This document shows, in pieces, positions 53,977 to 63,229 of a stretch of DNA of 64,000 nt. The position numbers and the translations under genes are program-made. Numbering within the stretch: position 1 is the stretch's first letter; every line of letters begins with the position of its first letter. The notes under the pieces were generated by a model, which saw only the letters and a list, made by a program, of their open reading frames with translations, was not told where the DNA came from and made no database searches. The DNA is from Variovorax paradoxus (GTDB lineage Bacteria > Pseudomonadota > Gammaproteobacteria > Burkholderiales > Burkholderiaceae_C): NCBI RefSeq assembly GCF_000834655.1, contig NZ_JXQQ01000007.1, forward strand, positions 1-64,000, written 5' to 3'.

Positions 53977-54903
53977 TTACGGCGCCCCGGCCTGCTCGCT
54001 CCGCGGCCGGCACACCTCCAGCACCAGGCCCCGCAGCCACCGGTGCGCAGGGTCCCGGTCCAGGCGCGGGTGCCACATCTGCGACACGGTGATCTGCGCC
54101 GTGGGCATCGGCAGCGGAATCGCGCACAGCGTGCCCTTCGCCCGCAGGTGCTCGAAATACGAGGACGGTATCAACGCCACCAGGTCGGTCGCGGCCGCGA
54201 TCGACAACGCGGTGCCGAAGCTGGGCACCACGACCGCGGTGTTGCGCACCAGGGCCATCGCTGCGAGCGCGTCGTCCACCGGCCCCACGGTCCGGCCGTG
54301 GCGTGAAGTGACCACGTGGTCGCAGGCGGCGTAGCGCTCGGCAGTGACTTCGGGTTCCGCGAGCAGGGGATGGCCCTGCCGCACCACCGCGATGAAGTGG
54401 TCGCGATACAGCGCCTGCACGCGCACCTCCGGGCCCGACTCGCCGAGAACGCCGACATCCAGGTCGAGCAGCCCCTCGCGCAGGGGCCGGACGTCCTTGT
54501 CGGGCTTGGGCGCGAAGCGCAGGCGAACGCCGGGCGCCTCGTGCGCGGCGCGAGCCACCAGCTGATGCGCGAAGGCCTCGATGAAACCATCGTTGGCCCG
54601 TATGGTGAAGCGGTGCCGGAGCGTGCGCGGGTCCATGCTCGCGCCGGCGGGTTGGAGCACCGCGCGCGACTCCTGCACGAGGTCTCTCACGCGATCGCGC
54701 AGTGCCTCCGCATGCGGCGTGAGCACCATGGCGCGGCCTGCGCGCACGAGCAACTGGTCGCCGGTCGATTCGCGCAACCGTGCGAGCGCACGGCTCATGG
54801 CCGACTCGCTCAGGCCCAGGCGCTCGGCAGCTTTCGCGACGCTGCCCTCGGAAAGAAGTGCGTTGAGCGCAAACAGCAGGTTCAGGTCGGCATCTGTCGG
54901 CAT
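53977..54903 (-). CDS. LysR family regulator beside MFS gene
   Basis: The 308-residue regulator has the LysR helix-turn-helix at residues about 5-60 (LNLLFALNALLSEGSVAKAAERLGLSESAMSRALARLRE), the NodD/DntR-like pattern, and a substrate domain from about residue 95. It is divergent from the MFS transporter gene with 140 bp between, the usual arrangement for a regulator that controls the divergent gene in response to the exported or imported compound. Confidence 0.92.
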   Translation of the reverse strand: MPTDADLNLLFALNALLSEGSVAKAAERLGLSESAMSRALARLRESTGDQLLVRAGRAMVLTPHAEALRDRVRDLVQESRAVLQPAGASMDPRTLRHRFTIRANDGFIEAFAHQLVARAAHEAPGVRLRFAPKPDKDVRPLREGLLDLDVGVLGESGPEVRVQALYRDHFIAVVRQGHPLLAEPEVTAERYAACDHVVTSRHGRTVGPVDDALAAMALVRNTAVVVPSFGTALSIAAATDLVALIPSSYFEHLRAKGTLCAIPLPMPTAQITVSQMWHPRLDRDPAHRWLRGLVLEVCRPRSEQAGAP

Positions 54904-55043
54904 GCCCGAACCTAGCACGGCAGCGCCGATTCCAGCAGGCGCCGCATGCAGGAACAAGCTGCGCGCCGCGCGCTGTGCAAGCCGCGCACGCAGTCCTAAG
55001 CTGACCTGACGCGATAGAGCGTGCCTCCACCAGTCGTCCAATC

Positions 55044-56486
55044 ATGCTGACCTCCACCCTTCGATCGAACGCTTCCCTCGCCATTGCCCGCACCGTCGAA
55101 ACCCAGGCGGTGAACGACGCCGACGGCCTGCCTCTGCCGCGGCGCTTCGCGGCCGTCGCCGCGATCCTGGGCGCGGGCGTGCTGGTCGTGCTCGATGGCG
55201 CCATCGCCAACATCGCGCTGCCGGGCATTGCCGAGCAACTGCAGGCGACACCCGCCGATGCCGTCTGGATCATCACCGCCTACCAGCTGGCCGTGGTCAT
55301 GTTCCTCTTGCCGGCTTCTGCCGTCGGGGAGCGGTTCGGGTACCGGCGCGTGTTCGCGGGCGGCGTCGCGCTGTTCACCGCGGCGTCGGTGTTGTGCGCG
55401 CTGGCCCCCTCGATGCCATGGCTCGTGGCCGCGAGGTGCCTCCAGGGCCTGGGCAGTGCGGCGGTCATGCCCCTTGGGTTGGCGCTGCTGCGCTTCACTT
55501 ACCCGCGTCGATTGCTGGCGCGCTCGATCGGCTGGAACGCGCTCGCCGTCGCGGCCGCTTCAGCGGCCGGGCCCACCCTTGGCGCTTTCATACTTTCCGC
55601 GGCGAGCTGGCCGTGGCTCTTCGCGGTGAACCTGCCGATCGGCCTGCTTGTGCTGGCCGCCTGCGCAGGGTTGCCGGGTCCGGCGCTTGCGCCCCGCTCG
55701 GAGCGCCCCATCGACGCGTGGAGCATCGCGCTGAATGCGGTCATGTTCGCCTCTTTCGTGCTCGGGAGCGACCGGCTCGTGATGCACCCGTTGCACGGCG
55801 GCGCGCTGCTCGTGTTGTCGGCCGTCTGCATGGTGCTGCTGGTGCGGCGCGAGATGCCGAAGGCCGCGCCGTTGATCCCGCTCGACCTGCTGCGCGTGCA
55901 TTCCTTCCGGGTCTCGATCGTCGCCTCCGTGTGCTGCTTCACCGGACAGATGGCGAGCCTTGTCGCGCTGCCGTTCTACATCCAGCACGAACTCGGCCAG
56001 AGCGCGGTGACCGCCGGCCTCTTGATGACCCCCTGGCCGCTGGCCGTGATGCTGGCCGCACCGCTGTCCGCACGCCTGGCCCGGCGCGTGCCGAGCGCCT
56101 GGCTCTGCGCAGCCGGCAGCGCGTGCTTCGCAACCGGCCTGGCCCTCTGCGCTGTGTGGCCGCTGCACGGCCACCCGGCCTTGCCGATCGCGGTGTTCAC
56201 CAGCCTCGCGGGCCTGGGCTTCGGCTTTTTCCAGACACCCAACAACCAGAACATGCTGCTCTCGGCGCCCAAGGAACGCAGTGGCGCGGCCGGTGGCGCG
56301 CAGGGCACTGCGCGGCTCACCGGGCTGACGCTCGGGAGCCTGTTGATGAGTTTGATGTTCGGGCTCCTGCCGTCGCACAGCGCCGTGCACTGGGGCCTGG
56401 GGGTGGCGGCTTTGGCCGCGCTGGGCGGGAGTGTGGTGAGCTTGCTCAGGAGCCCTGCGAGGACGTTCTCGGGAGCGCACGCTTAG
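55044..56486 (+). CDS. MFS transporter, DHA2 (EmrB/QacA)-type
   Basis: The 480-residue protein has about 13-14 membrane helices. It shows LDGAIANIALPGIAEQLQATPADAVWIITAYQLA (motif D1 with the D), then GERFGYRRVFAGGV (motif A) and ARCLQGLGSAAVMPLGLALL (motif C). This is the drug:H+ antiporter family with 14 spans. Substrates are likely toxic organics, but not identifiable. Divergent from its LysR neighbour. Confidence 0.9.
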   Translation: MLTSTLRSNASLAIARTVETQAVNDADGLPLPRRFAAVAAILGAGVLVVLDGAIANIALPGIAEQLQATPADAVWIITAYQLAVVMFLLPASAVGERFGYRRVFAGGVALFTAASVLCALAPSMPWLVAARCLQGLGSAAVMPLGLALLRFTYPRRLLARSIGWNALAVAAASAAGPTLGAFILSAASWPWLFAVNLPIGLLVLAACAGLPGPALAPRSERPIDAWSIALNAVMFASFVLGSDRLVMHPLHGGALLVLSAVCMVLLVRREMPKAAPLIPLDLLRVHSFRVSIVASVCCFTGQMASLVALPFYIQHELGQSAVTAGLLMTPWPLAVMLAAPLSARLARRVPSAWLCAAGSACFATGLALCAVWPLHGHPALPIAVFTSLAGLGFGFFQTPNNQNMLLSAPKERSGAAGGAQGTARLTGLTLGSLLMSLMFGLLPSHSAVHWGLGVAALAALGGSVVSLLRSPARTFSGAHA

Positions 56487-56695
56487 GGTTCCGCCGGCTG
56501 CGCCTGGTTGACGGGCGCCAGCCCTTGAGCCTTGCATTCAAGTAGATTCCGCTCGCAGAACTGCTGCTGTGTGTCGCAGGGAGAGCATGGCGGGCGCATC
56601 TCGCATCGAAGGTCGAGCTCGCTCCTGGCCCAACCTGTTCCACAAGACATGCAAGGTTCGATCGTTTGACAGTCGCTTGCTGAGGCTCATTTGCC

Positions 56696-57241
56696 ATGAA
56701 GTATTCACGCCGCCTTCTTGCTCTTTTCGCCGCACTCGCTTGCACCCACATTGGCGCTCAAACAACGGACGCGGCATCGCAAAGATCCGTTGCCGAATCC
56801 AATGCCGCCGTTTTCAAAGCTTGCGCCGTCGCTCCCACAGCGAATGGAGCGTGCCCGCTCGATGCGGTCTTTGGGCTCTTCAAGCTCGCGCCCAACAACG
56901 ACGTGCTGGACTTCAAGGTTTCGACAACCGTCCCACGGACGATCAACCAGAACTACGGGTGGATCCTGAGACTCAACCAGCAATCCGGCAAGGTCCGCGT
57001 TCTCGAACGCGTGACATTGCCAGAGACCCCGAAGACGTGGGGCAGCGGTGGCCAGCCTCACGGCACGTCGGCGGATCGCAAGACCATTTCGCTGGACGTG
57101 ACCCTGACGATCTACAACGGCACCATCTCGAAGTCTTGGGACGTGGCCGATGGCGATCCTGCCGGCCACTACCTCATCAGCGCCTACGTCGAAAACTCCG
57201 CTCCGGTGCAGTTCGAGTTCGATGTCATCGATCCAAAATGA
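56696..57241 (+). CDS. Secreted protein of unknown function
   Basis: The 181-residue protein has a signal peptide (MKYSRRLLALFAALACTHIGA, about 21 residues) and a soluble beta-rich domain that I do not recognise (DAVFGLFKLAPNNDVLDFKV, then GWILRLNQQSGKVRVLERV and YLISAYVENSAPVQFEFDV). It may be a periplasmic ligand-binding or beta-sandwich protein. Two Cys in AFKACAVAPTANGACPL could form a disulfide. Base composition is slightly lower in GC than its neighbours. Preceded by 209 bp without a gene. Confidence 0.65.
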   Translation: MKYSRRLLALFAALACTHIGAQTTDAASQRSVAESNAAVFKACAVAPTANGACPLDAVFGLFKLAPNNDVLDFKVSTTVPRTINQNYGWILRLNQQSGKVRVLERVTLPETPKTWGSGGQPHGTSADRKTISLDVTLTIYNGTISKSWDVADGDPAGHYLISAYVENSAPVQFEFDVIDPK

Positions 57242-57345
57242 CGAACTGCCGCAGACCAGGGGTTGAACTCGTCGCGGCTGCCTGCCTCAGTTTCGAACGT
57301 CGGCCGCGAGGGACCGCTTCTTGCCGATAGTACGAAGCGCTTCGC

Positions 57346-58215
57346 CTACGGCGCGGCAGTGGCCTCCTTGACGAAGTCGGTGTACGTGCGCAGCGGACGG
57401 CCAAGAATGGCCTCCAGGCGATCGGCTGCGCCGTCCGCGCCGTGCATGCCGAACTTCTGAATCCCGGCCATCATCAGGCGCATGTCGTAGGCAAGCCAGG
57501 ATGGCGCCGATGTGGCCATCTGTGCTTCGAAGGCTGCCACGTCATCTCCACCGTAAATCACTTCGCGACCGAGCGCGGCACTCCAGATCCTGGCCGCCGA
57601 CTCGCCAGTCAACAGCTCGGGCCCGACCAGCTCCAACATCGTGCGCGGTGAAGGCGCGGGCGCGCGATCGCGGCGCAGCAGTTCGGTGACGGCGGCATCC
57701 GCGATGTCGCGCGCATCGATCATCGCGACGCCCGCCGAGCCAATCGGCATCGGGTAGACGCCGTAGCCCTGGATCACCTGCTGGACCGTGCGTTCGTTCT
57801 GCATGAAGTAGGCCGGCCGGAGGATGGTCGCCGGAATGTCGAGGCTCTCGATCATTCGCTCGACCGTGTGCTTGCCGGTGAAGTGCGGCACATCGGTGAA
57901 CTTGTCCGCATGGATGACCGACAGGTAGACGATGCGCTCGATTCCAGCCTCGCGTGCCAGGTTCAGCGCGACGAGGGCTTGGGTCACCTCGTCGGGCGTG
58001 ACGGCGTTGATCAGAAACAGCGTGCGCACCGATGAGAGCGCCGCGCGCATCGAGGGCACGTCGGTCAGGTCGCCGACGACCTCCTTGACGCCGGCTGGAA
58101 GCCGTTGCTTTCCGGGTGTGCGAACGAAGGCGCTCACTTGGGCGCCGGCGCTGGCCAGCCCTTGAACGACGAGGGAGCCGATGGTGCCGGTGGCACCTGT
58201 GACGAGGATGCTCAT
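57346..58215 (-). CDS. NmrA-like NAD(P)-binding protein (SDR-a5 type)
   Basis: The 289-residue protein has the NAD(P) motif SILVTGATGTIGSLVV at the start, followed by FVRTPGKQRLPAGVKEVVGDLTD. It lacks a classical Y-x-x-x-K and fits the NmrA/quinone reductase-2-like branch (AzoB/QOR2-like). Such proteins sense or use NADPH and reduce quinones or azo dyes. It follows an oxidoreductase gene by 47 bp on the same strand, so the two form an operon controlled by the divergent LysR gene. Confidence 0.88.
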   Translation of the reverse strand: MSILVTGATGTIGSLVVQGLASAGAQVSAFVRTPGKQRLPAGVKEVVGDLTDVPSMRAALSSVRTLFLINAVTPDEVTQALVALNLAREAGIERIVYLSVIHADKFTDVPHFTGKHTVERMIESLDIPATILRPAYFMQNERTVQQVIQGYGVYPMPIGSAGVAMIDARDIADAAVTELLRRDRAPAPSPRTMLELVGPELLTGESAARIWSAALGREVIYGGDDVAAFEAQMATSAPSWLAYDMRLMMAGIQKFGMHGADGAADRLEAILGRPLRTYTDFVKEATAAP

Positions 58216-58262
58216 GGAAATCTCCAGGGTTGAGGGGGAAACGGTCAGAGGGGAAGGAGCGA

Positions 58263-59198
58263 TCAAAGCGAGAAGTCCGCGACGACCTTGCCGATGCGAG
58301 GGGCTGTGCGATTGCGTTCGATGGCCGCGGGGAGGTCGTTGAAGCCCACGACTTCGTCGAGCTTCGAGACCAGCGTGCCTTGGGCGATCTCCGCCGCCAG
58401 CCGTTCCAGGAGCGCCGCGTCCGGTTTGTTCATGAACCACAGTCCGCGACGGCCGGCAGGCGTGCGGGCAAGGATGTCGGGCGATGACGTGCCGACGATC
58501 GCGCCGTCCTTCGCCAGCACCTGCCACGAGCGATCCAACACTTCGCCGCCGACGTAGTCGAGCACCAGGTCGATGTCACTGGCGACCGATTCGAAGCGTT
58601 CGGTCCGGTAGTCGATGACGTGGTCTGCGCCCAGGCTGCGAACGTACGCGACGTGCGCAGTCGACGCTGTTGCGAAGACCACGGCGCCCGCCCGCTTGGC
58701 GTACTGCACGGCATAGCCACCCAGGCCTCCCGCTGCGCCGTGGATCAGGATTCGCTGACCTGCGGCGATCGGACCCGCGTGATGCAAGCTCTGCCAGGCG
58801 GCCACGGCCGCCACGGGGACGCCGGCCGCATGGGCGTCGTCCAGCCCTTGCGGCGTGCGCACCAGGTTGGCCTCGTCGACGGCCACGAAATCGGCATAGG
58901 CACCCAGCCCGCCAAGCGGGCCCATGACGCGATCGCCCACGTGAAAGCGTGAGCTCCCGGGCCCGACCGCCTTGACAACGCCTGCGAGTTCGATACCCAG
59001 CACGGCGGGCAGTTGAAGCGGGAAAGCGTCCCGGACGAATCCTTCACGAACTTTCCAGTCGATGCCGTTCACGCCGGCGGCCCGAACGCGGACCAGGACC
59101 TGGCCCTGTCCGGCGGTGGGCCTTGCGATCTCGGCGATCTCGGCGGCGGCAGCACCCCCATAAGCCCGGATCAGGACTGCGCGTTGTGTGGTGGTCAT
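58263..59198 (-). CDS. NADP-dependent quinone oxidoreductase, MDR (zeta-crystallin) type
   Basis: The 311-residue medium-chain reductase has QGQVLVRVRAAGVNGIDWKVREGF, PAVLGIELAGVVKAVGPG, and the cofactor motif ILIHGAAGGLGGYAVQYAKRAGA. The zinc Cys ligands are missing, as expected for quinone oxidoreductases. The ATG is preceded by GAGGAAATT. It reduces quinones or enones with NADPH. It is first in a two-gene operon with the NmrA-like gene and is 103 bp from the divergent LysR gene. Confidence 0.9.
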   Translation of the reverse strand: MTTTQRAVLIRAYGGAAAAEIAEIARPTAGQGQVLVRVRAAGVNGIDWKVREGFVRDAFPLQLPAVLGIELAGVVKAVGPGSSRFHVGDRVMGPLGGLGAYADFVAVDEANLVRTPQGLDDAHAAGVPVAAVAAWQSLHHAGPIAAGQRILIHGAAGGLGGYAVQYAKRAGAVVFATASTAHVAYVRSLGADHVIDYRTERFESVASDIDLVLDYVGGEVLDRSWQVLAKDGAIVGTSSPDILARTPAGRRGLWFMNKPDAALLERLAAEIAQGTLVSKLDEVVGFNDLPAAIERNRTAPRIGKVVADFSL

Positions 59199-59301
59199 TT
59201 CAATTTCCTCATGTCGAAGTTGCGATGGGGAGAAGATAGGCCGTTGCATCGATAAAACGAAGATGCGAAGATGAAGACACCTCGTTTCAAATTCGGAACA
59301 C

Positions 59302-60177
59302 ATGGACCTGAACGCATTGACCGATTTCGCCCTCGTCGCAGCGAATGGAGGCCTCGGAAAGGCAAGCCGCGCGAGCGGCAGATCGAAGGCGACCTTGTCC
59401 CGGCGCATCGCCGATCTGGAAGAGCAGCTCGGCGTGCGGCTCATCGAGCGCAGCGCCCGCGGGCTCAAGCTCACGGAAGCCGGGCAGGTGCTGATGGACC
59501 GCACCGAAGGGCCGATGCACGAGGTGACCGACGCCATGACGTCCGCTCGCGAAGGCTTGTCGGTACCGCGCGGGCGCCTGCGTGTCGCTTCGCCGGTGCT
59601 GTTCTCCCAGCTTGCAATGGGGCGCATCTCCGCCGAGTTCTGCGCGGCTTATCCCGATGTCGCATGCGAGGTGGTGGCGGACGATCGCCTGGTCGACCTC
59701 GTCGAGGAGCAGTTCGACGCCGCGATCCGGATCAATCCAAGCCCGGACAGCAGCCTTGTGGGCCGGTGCTTTGCCAAGGACCGATTGGTGGTCGTGGCGG
59801 CGCCCTCTGTGCCCGTGCCAACCCCCGGCAAGGTCAGCCCGGTTCCGAGCATCGTGTCCACAAGCTTTCAACCGACGAACTGGACACTCGACGACGGACG
59901 CCTTGTCCTGGAGCCGGTCCCCAAGCTCAGGCTTTCTTCATTCCTGATGATTCGCGACGCTGCGGTTGCCGGCGCCGGCGCCGCCCTGATGCCGCAGTCG
60001 ATCGCATGGAACCAGCTGACGCGCGGAGAACTGGTTCAGTGGGGCATGGTTTCAGGGGTGGAGGTCGCGCTCTGGGTCCTGCATACGTCGAGGCGACTCC
60101 CTGCACCGAAGGTTCGGGCGTTTGTCGATTTCATGTGCGAGCAATATCCGCAGGGGTCTCTCGTACTGAATGGCTAG
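59302..60177 (+). CDS. LysR family regulator of the adjacent oxidoreductase operon
   Basis: The 291-residue regulator starts MDLNALTDFALVAANGG with a helix-turn-helix through SKATLSRRIADLEEQLGVRLIER, and a shortened effector domain starting near residue 90 (RGRLRVASPVLFSQLAMG), the CrgA-like branch. It is divergent from the quinone reductase/NmrA operon with about 100 bp between the starts, so it probably controls that operon in response to a quinone or aldehyde. Confidence 0.92.
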   Translation: MDLNALTDFALVAANGGLGKASRASGRSKATLSRRIADLEEQLGVRLIERSARGLKLTEAGQVLMDRTEGPMHEVTDAMTSAREGLSVPRGRLRVASPVLFSQLAMGRISAEFCAAYPDVACEVVADDRLVDLVEEQFDAAIRINPSPDSSLVGRCFAKDRLVVVAAPSVPVPTPGKVSPVPSIVSTSFQPTNWTLDDGRLVLEPVPKLRLSSFLMIRDAAVAGAGAALMPQSIAWNQLTRGELVQWGMVSGVEVALWVLHTSRRLPAPKVRAFVDFMCEQYPQGSLVLNG

Positions 60178-60230
60178 AAGACCGGTCGCTCGCCCTGGCG
60201 AATGGTCGGCAGTTCGCGGCTAAGCAGCGC

Positions 60231-61856
60231 CTAGCTTGCGCTGGACGCCGACCGCTCGAACTTGCGCAGCCTCGCAATGAGCACGCGGATGTCTTCGAAG
60301 GTGCGTGCGTTGCCGATGCCGGCGTCTCCAAAATCTTCGACCACCAGGAGCGACGCATCGCCTTCCCGGCGGTAGTCCAGCAGCACCAGTTCATCGCGCC
60401 TGGCGTTCAGCACCACGAGCTTGTCTGCACCGGCGATCGACGCATGCCAGGGCGTTTCTCCAGGCGCGAAGTCGATGCGCCTCGAAAGCTCGGCGAGCGT
60501 TGCGACGTATTCCAGCGGCGCCAATTCCTCGAAAGGCTCGAACTCTCCGGGGCCGTCTTCCAGGAACCGGTACGCGACATTGCCGCCATTCCTCGCACGC
60601 CACAACTGCCGGATCGCTTCGGGCAGCGGCACGCCGAGCCGCGCTTCGGTCTCGTCGATCAATGCGTCGTCAGCCGCGGCCTTCGGTTGCCAGCCGTCGT
60701 CTCTTCCCTTGGCCATGTTGACGAAAGGATGGACGCCTTCGCCCCAGAACGCGGTCGCGCGATCTTCCTTCGACAGGTCGCCCAGCGGCTTGCTGCGAAA
60801 CAGCGTCCGGTCGAAAGGGCGGGGCGCTTCTTCTTTGGGCCGCCGCAGTGCCTGGAAGAAGGCATCGAAGCTCTCGAACGTGATGTCGGGGAGATCGCCA
60901 TGCCTGGCGAAGTCGACGATCGAAACCCGTGGTTCGCCCGGCTGGCCGTAGTCGAGCAGCGTCATGTCGCCATAGCGCGCCTGCAGCACCAGCAGCGTGT
61001 CCGCCTGGGCGGGCATGTCGTCCGGATCGTCGGTGAAGTCTTCGTAATGAGCGCGGACCGTGCGAAGGTCTTTCAACGGATACAGGCTGGAGTAGTCGAT
61101 GCTGAAGGCGCCGCGCCAATCGTCGAAGACGGGGCCGGCATCGCGCTTGAGCGGCACGTAGAGCGCGCCTACGTAGCCGCCATCCAACGTCCGGTAGAGC
61201 GCGCGCAGGCTTTCGGGCAGCCGGAAGCCCGTCCGTTCTTCTGCAGCGGCGATCTGCGCATCGCTGGCCGCGAGCGGCGGCTTGGCGACACGCTTGCCGC
61301 GACCTTCCAGCGCCTCGCGCAACGGGTCGGGGCGCCAGTAGCCGGGTGACTTGAAGAAGGTATCCGGCGTGAGCGGTCTCGGGTCGATGTCGAGCTCCAC
61401 CTCTTCGGTCGGGGCCGCGGTGCGGTCGACGGCTGTCGGGGTGTGGGCATCCTCACGGTCCGAGGCGTTCGCTTCCAGCTTGATGATGGCGAAGGAGCAT
61501 GCGAGGCCGATCAGAAACACGAAGCCGACGCCCAGCAGGTCGCTCGCGCCGAACGCAAGGACGGGTGCCGGTGCGACCAGGCTCCCGAGGCCGCGCCCGA
61601 TCAAGTAGAAGACGTACCCGAGGACCAACTGGACGGGCAATGCCACCAGCAGGGCCAGACAGACGGACCTCACGCCCCCGGCGCGCCAGGCCATCTGCCA
61701 CTGGCGAAACTTGCCCAGGGCATAGAGCACGGTCAACGCCGGCGTCGCCAGCACCACGATCCAGGGCGAGCGGGCAAGCCAACCCGCTGCGATCAACGAC
61801 ACCACCACCGTCATTGCCGCGGCGATGCGCATTGCGCCGGCGACCTTGCTGCTCAT
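60231..61856 (-). CDS. Membrane-anchored protein with two SUKH (SMI1/KNR4) domains
   Basis: The 541-residue protein has four hydrophobic segments between residues 10 and 126, then a linker with PTEEVELDIDPRPLTPDTFFKSPGYW, a first SUKH domain at about 196-340 (AEERTGFRLPESLRALYRTLDGG, later GDMTLLDYGQPGEPRVSIVDF) and a second at about 395-530 (DETEARLGVPLPEAIRQLWRARNGG, later DELVLLDYRREGDASLLVVEDFGD). SUKH domains often neutralise polymorphic toxins, but none is adjacent. It could be a broad immunity or scaffold protein at the inner membrane. Domain calls are by motif similarity. Confidence 0.72.
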   Translation of the reverse strand: MSSKVAGAMRIAAAMTVVVSLIAAGWLARSPWIVVLATPALTVLYALGKFRQWQMAWRAGGVRSVCLALLVALPVQLVLGYVFYLIGRGLGSLVAPAPVLAFGASDLLGVGFVFLIGLACSFAIIKLEANASDREDAHTPTAVDRTAAPTEEVELDIDPRPLTPDTFFKSPGYWRPDPLREALEGRGKRVAKPPLAASDAQIAAAEERTGFRLPESLRALYRTLDGGYVGALYVPLKRDAGPVFDDWRGAFSIDYSSLYPLKDLRTVRAHYEDFTDDPDDMPAQADTLLVLQARYGDMTLLDYGQPGEPRVSIVDFARHGDLPDITFESFDAFFQALRRPKEEAPRPFDRTLFRSKPLGDLSKEDRATAFWGEGVHPFVNMAKGRDDGWQPKAAADDALIDETEARLGVPLPEAIRQLWRARNGGNVAYRFLEDGPGEFEPFEELAPLEYVATLAELSRRIDFAPGETPWHASIAGADKLVVLNARRDELVLLDYRREGDASLLVVEDFGDAGIGNARTFEDIRVLIARLRKFERSASSAS

Positions 61857-62157
61857 TCGCGCTCCCTTTTTTCACCCTTGGATCGAACGATCCTAAACGT
61901 GCGGCCCCTGCCGCGAGGTCGGAGCGAGGCGCGCACCGGACCGCAGGGGACGGCGGCATACGGCAACCGACCGATCGCGAGGACGTTGCTCTTGACCGAT
62001 CCGACCGTCTGTGGCTGCCATGGGCTGATTCATGCCAACTAGATCACGCTTGTTTACAAGCATTTGCCGGTTTACACATTGTTCCTTTTGATAACAAAAG
62101 TACGCACGTACATTTCGCCCGTTTCCACCTTTCGCCGGACGTTGTCTGCGACGCATC
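61857..62157. other. Intergenic region between SUKH and MHYT genes
   Basis: I see no gene in this 301 bp stretch. Both adjacent genes start outward from it, so both promoters must lie here. Near 62053-62095 an A/T-rich patch with TTTACA strings and a GATAACA box reads rightward and is a candidate promoter for the MHYT gene. No terminator is visible. Confidence 0.35.
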
Positions 62158-62904
62158 ATGAACATCACCATCGTTCCCGAATATGACGTGCCCCTCGTGG
62201 CCCTGTCGTATGCGATTGCGGTCATCGGGTCACTGGTCGCGCTGTCCGCAGCCCGGACGATCGTCGGCTCCGACGGCCGCATCAATTTCTACAGCGCGAT
62301 CTCTGCCGGTGTCGCGCTCGGGGGCATCGGCGTGTGGTCGATGCACTTCGTGGGCATGCTCGCGATCGACCTCAAGATGGGGGTCGGCTACTCCATGTAC
62401 GAAACGGTGATCTCGTTGGTGGCCGCGGTGGTCGCGACCTCGGCGGCGCTCTCCTATGTGGCCAAGGGCCGCAAGGACCCTCGGCGCATCGCGGTGGCTG
62501 GAACCCTTCTGGGCGGCGGGGTGGCCGTGATGCACTACCTGGGCATGCACGGCATGCGCTTCGGCGGCTTTGTCGATTGGTCGACACCTGTCGTCTTGTT
62601 GTCTGTCGTGATCGCTATCGCCGCGGCTTCGGCTGCGCTGTGGCTCGCGTTCAACACGAACACCTGGCGCTCGCGAATCCTTGGCGCACTCGTGATGGGC
62701 GTGGCCGTGTGCGCAATGCACTACACGGGCATGGCGGCTGCGGACTTCATCTGCACCACGGCCAACCCCCGCGCGATTCCGTCGGGCCTTGCAGTGGTCA
62801 GCGCACTGCAGATGCCCGTGTGGGTCATCTTGTTGGCCATCGGCGGTGCGTTCTTGCTTGCGACGGACCAGATCCTGCGCGCCACTGCGCTGCCGTCTCG
62901 CTGA
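62158..62904 (+). CDS. MHYT-domain integral membrane protein, stand-alone
   Basis: The 248-residue protein has seven membrane helices and the three MHYT copies at MHFVGM (62-67), MHYLGM (125-130) and MHYTGM (187-192). MHYT domains are thought to bind copper and sense oxygen, CO or NO at the membrane, usually ahead of GGDEF/EAL domains. Here no enzymatic domain follows, so it either works alone or signals to a partner, possibly the small protein encoded 25 bp downstream. It is the first gene of this pair. Confidence 0.92.
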   Translation: MNITIVPEYDVPLVALSYAIAVIGSLVALSAARTIVGSDGRINFYSAISAGVALGGIGVWSMHFVGMLAIDLKMGVGYSMYETVISLVAAVVATSAALSYVAKGRKDPRRIAVAGTLLGGGVAVMHYLGMHGMRFGGFVDWSTPVVLLSVVIAIAAASAALWLAFNTNTWRSRILGALVMGVAVCAMHYTGMAAADFICTTANPRAIPSGLAVVSALQMPVWVILLAIGGAFLLATDQILRATALPSR

Positions 62905-62929
62905 ACCCTATCGGCAAGGAGATCGACAA

Positions 62930-63196
62930 ATGCAAAAGACTGACGTGTTGATGACGTCGATGGACCTGGCCCGCGCGGGGTTGGGCTTCACGCCGGCGGC
63001 TGCAATCGACCATATCGCCGAACTCATCGCGGCCGAAGATGCAACCGGCGAGTTTTACGACCGCAATGTCGATGGCCTGCTGCGCCTTGCCGCCTGCATC
63101 TGGAGCCTGAGACGCGACGCCGTCGCACCAGGTCCCTCTGCAAAGCCTTCCGGACACCAGCCGCCGGGGCGGAAGGAACAGACAGGAATTTGCTAG
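62930..63196 (+). CDS. Small conserved protein, paralogue of the one at 21584
   Basis: The 88-residue protein starts MQKTDVLMTSMDLARAGLGF with AAGGAGAT upstream. It shares GLGF-x-P, AIDHIA, GLLRL-x-AC and WSLRRDAV with the protein at 21584-21868; roughly two of three residues match over the first 67. The tail from about residue 68 is Pro/Lys-rich. It lacks a signal or membrane segment, so it is a likely cytosolic partner. It follows the MHYT gene by 25 bp, which suggests a common mRNA. I do not know the family. Confidence 0.78.
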   Translation: MQKTDVLMTSMDLARAGLGFTPAAAIDHIAELIAAEDATGEFYDRNVDGLLRLAACIWSLRRDAVAPGPSAKPSGHQPPGRKEQTGIC

Positions 63197-63229
63197 ACAG
63201 GAGCGGGGGTAGCTTTCTTGCGCGCCGGT

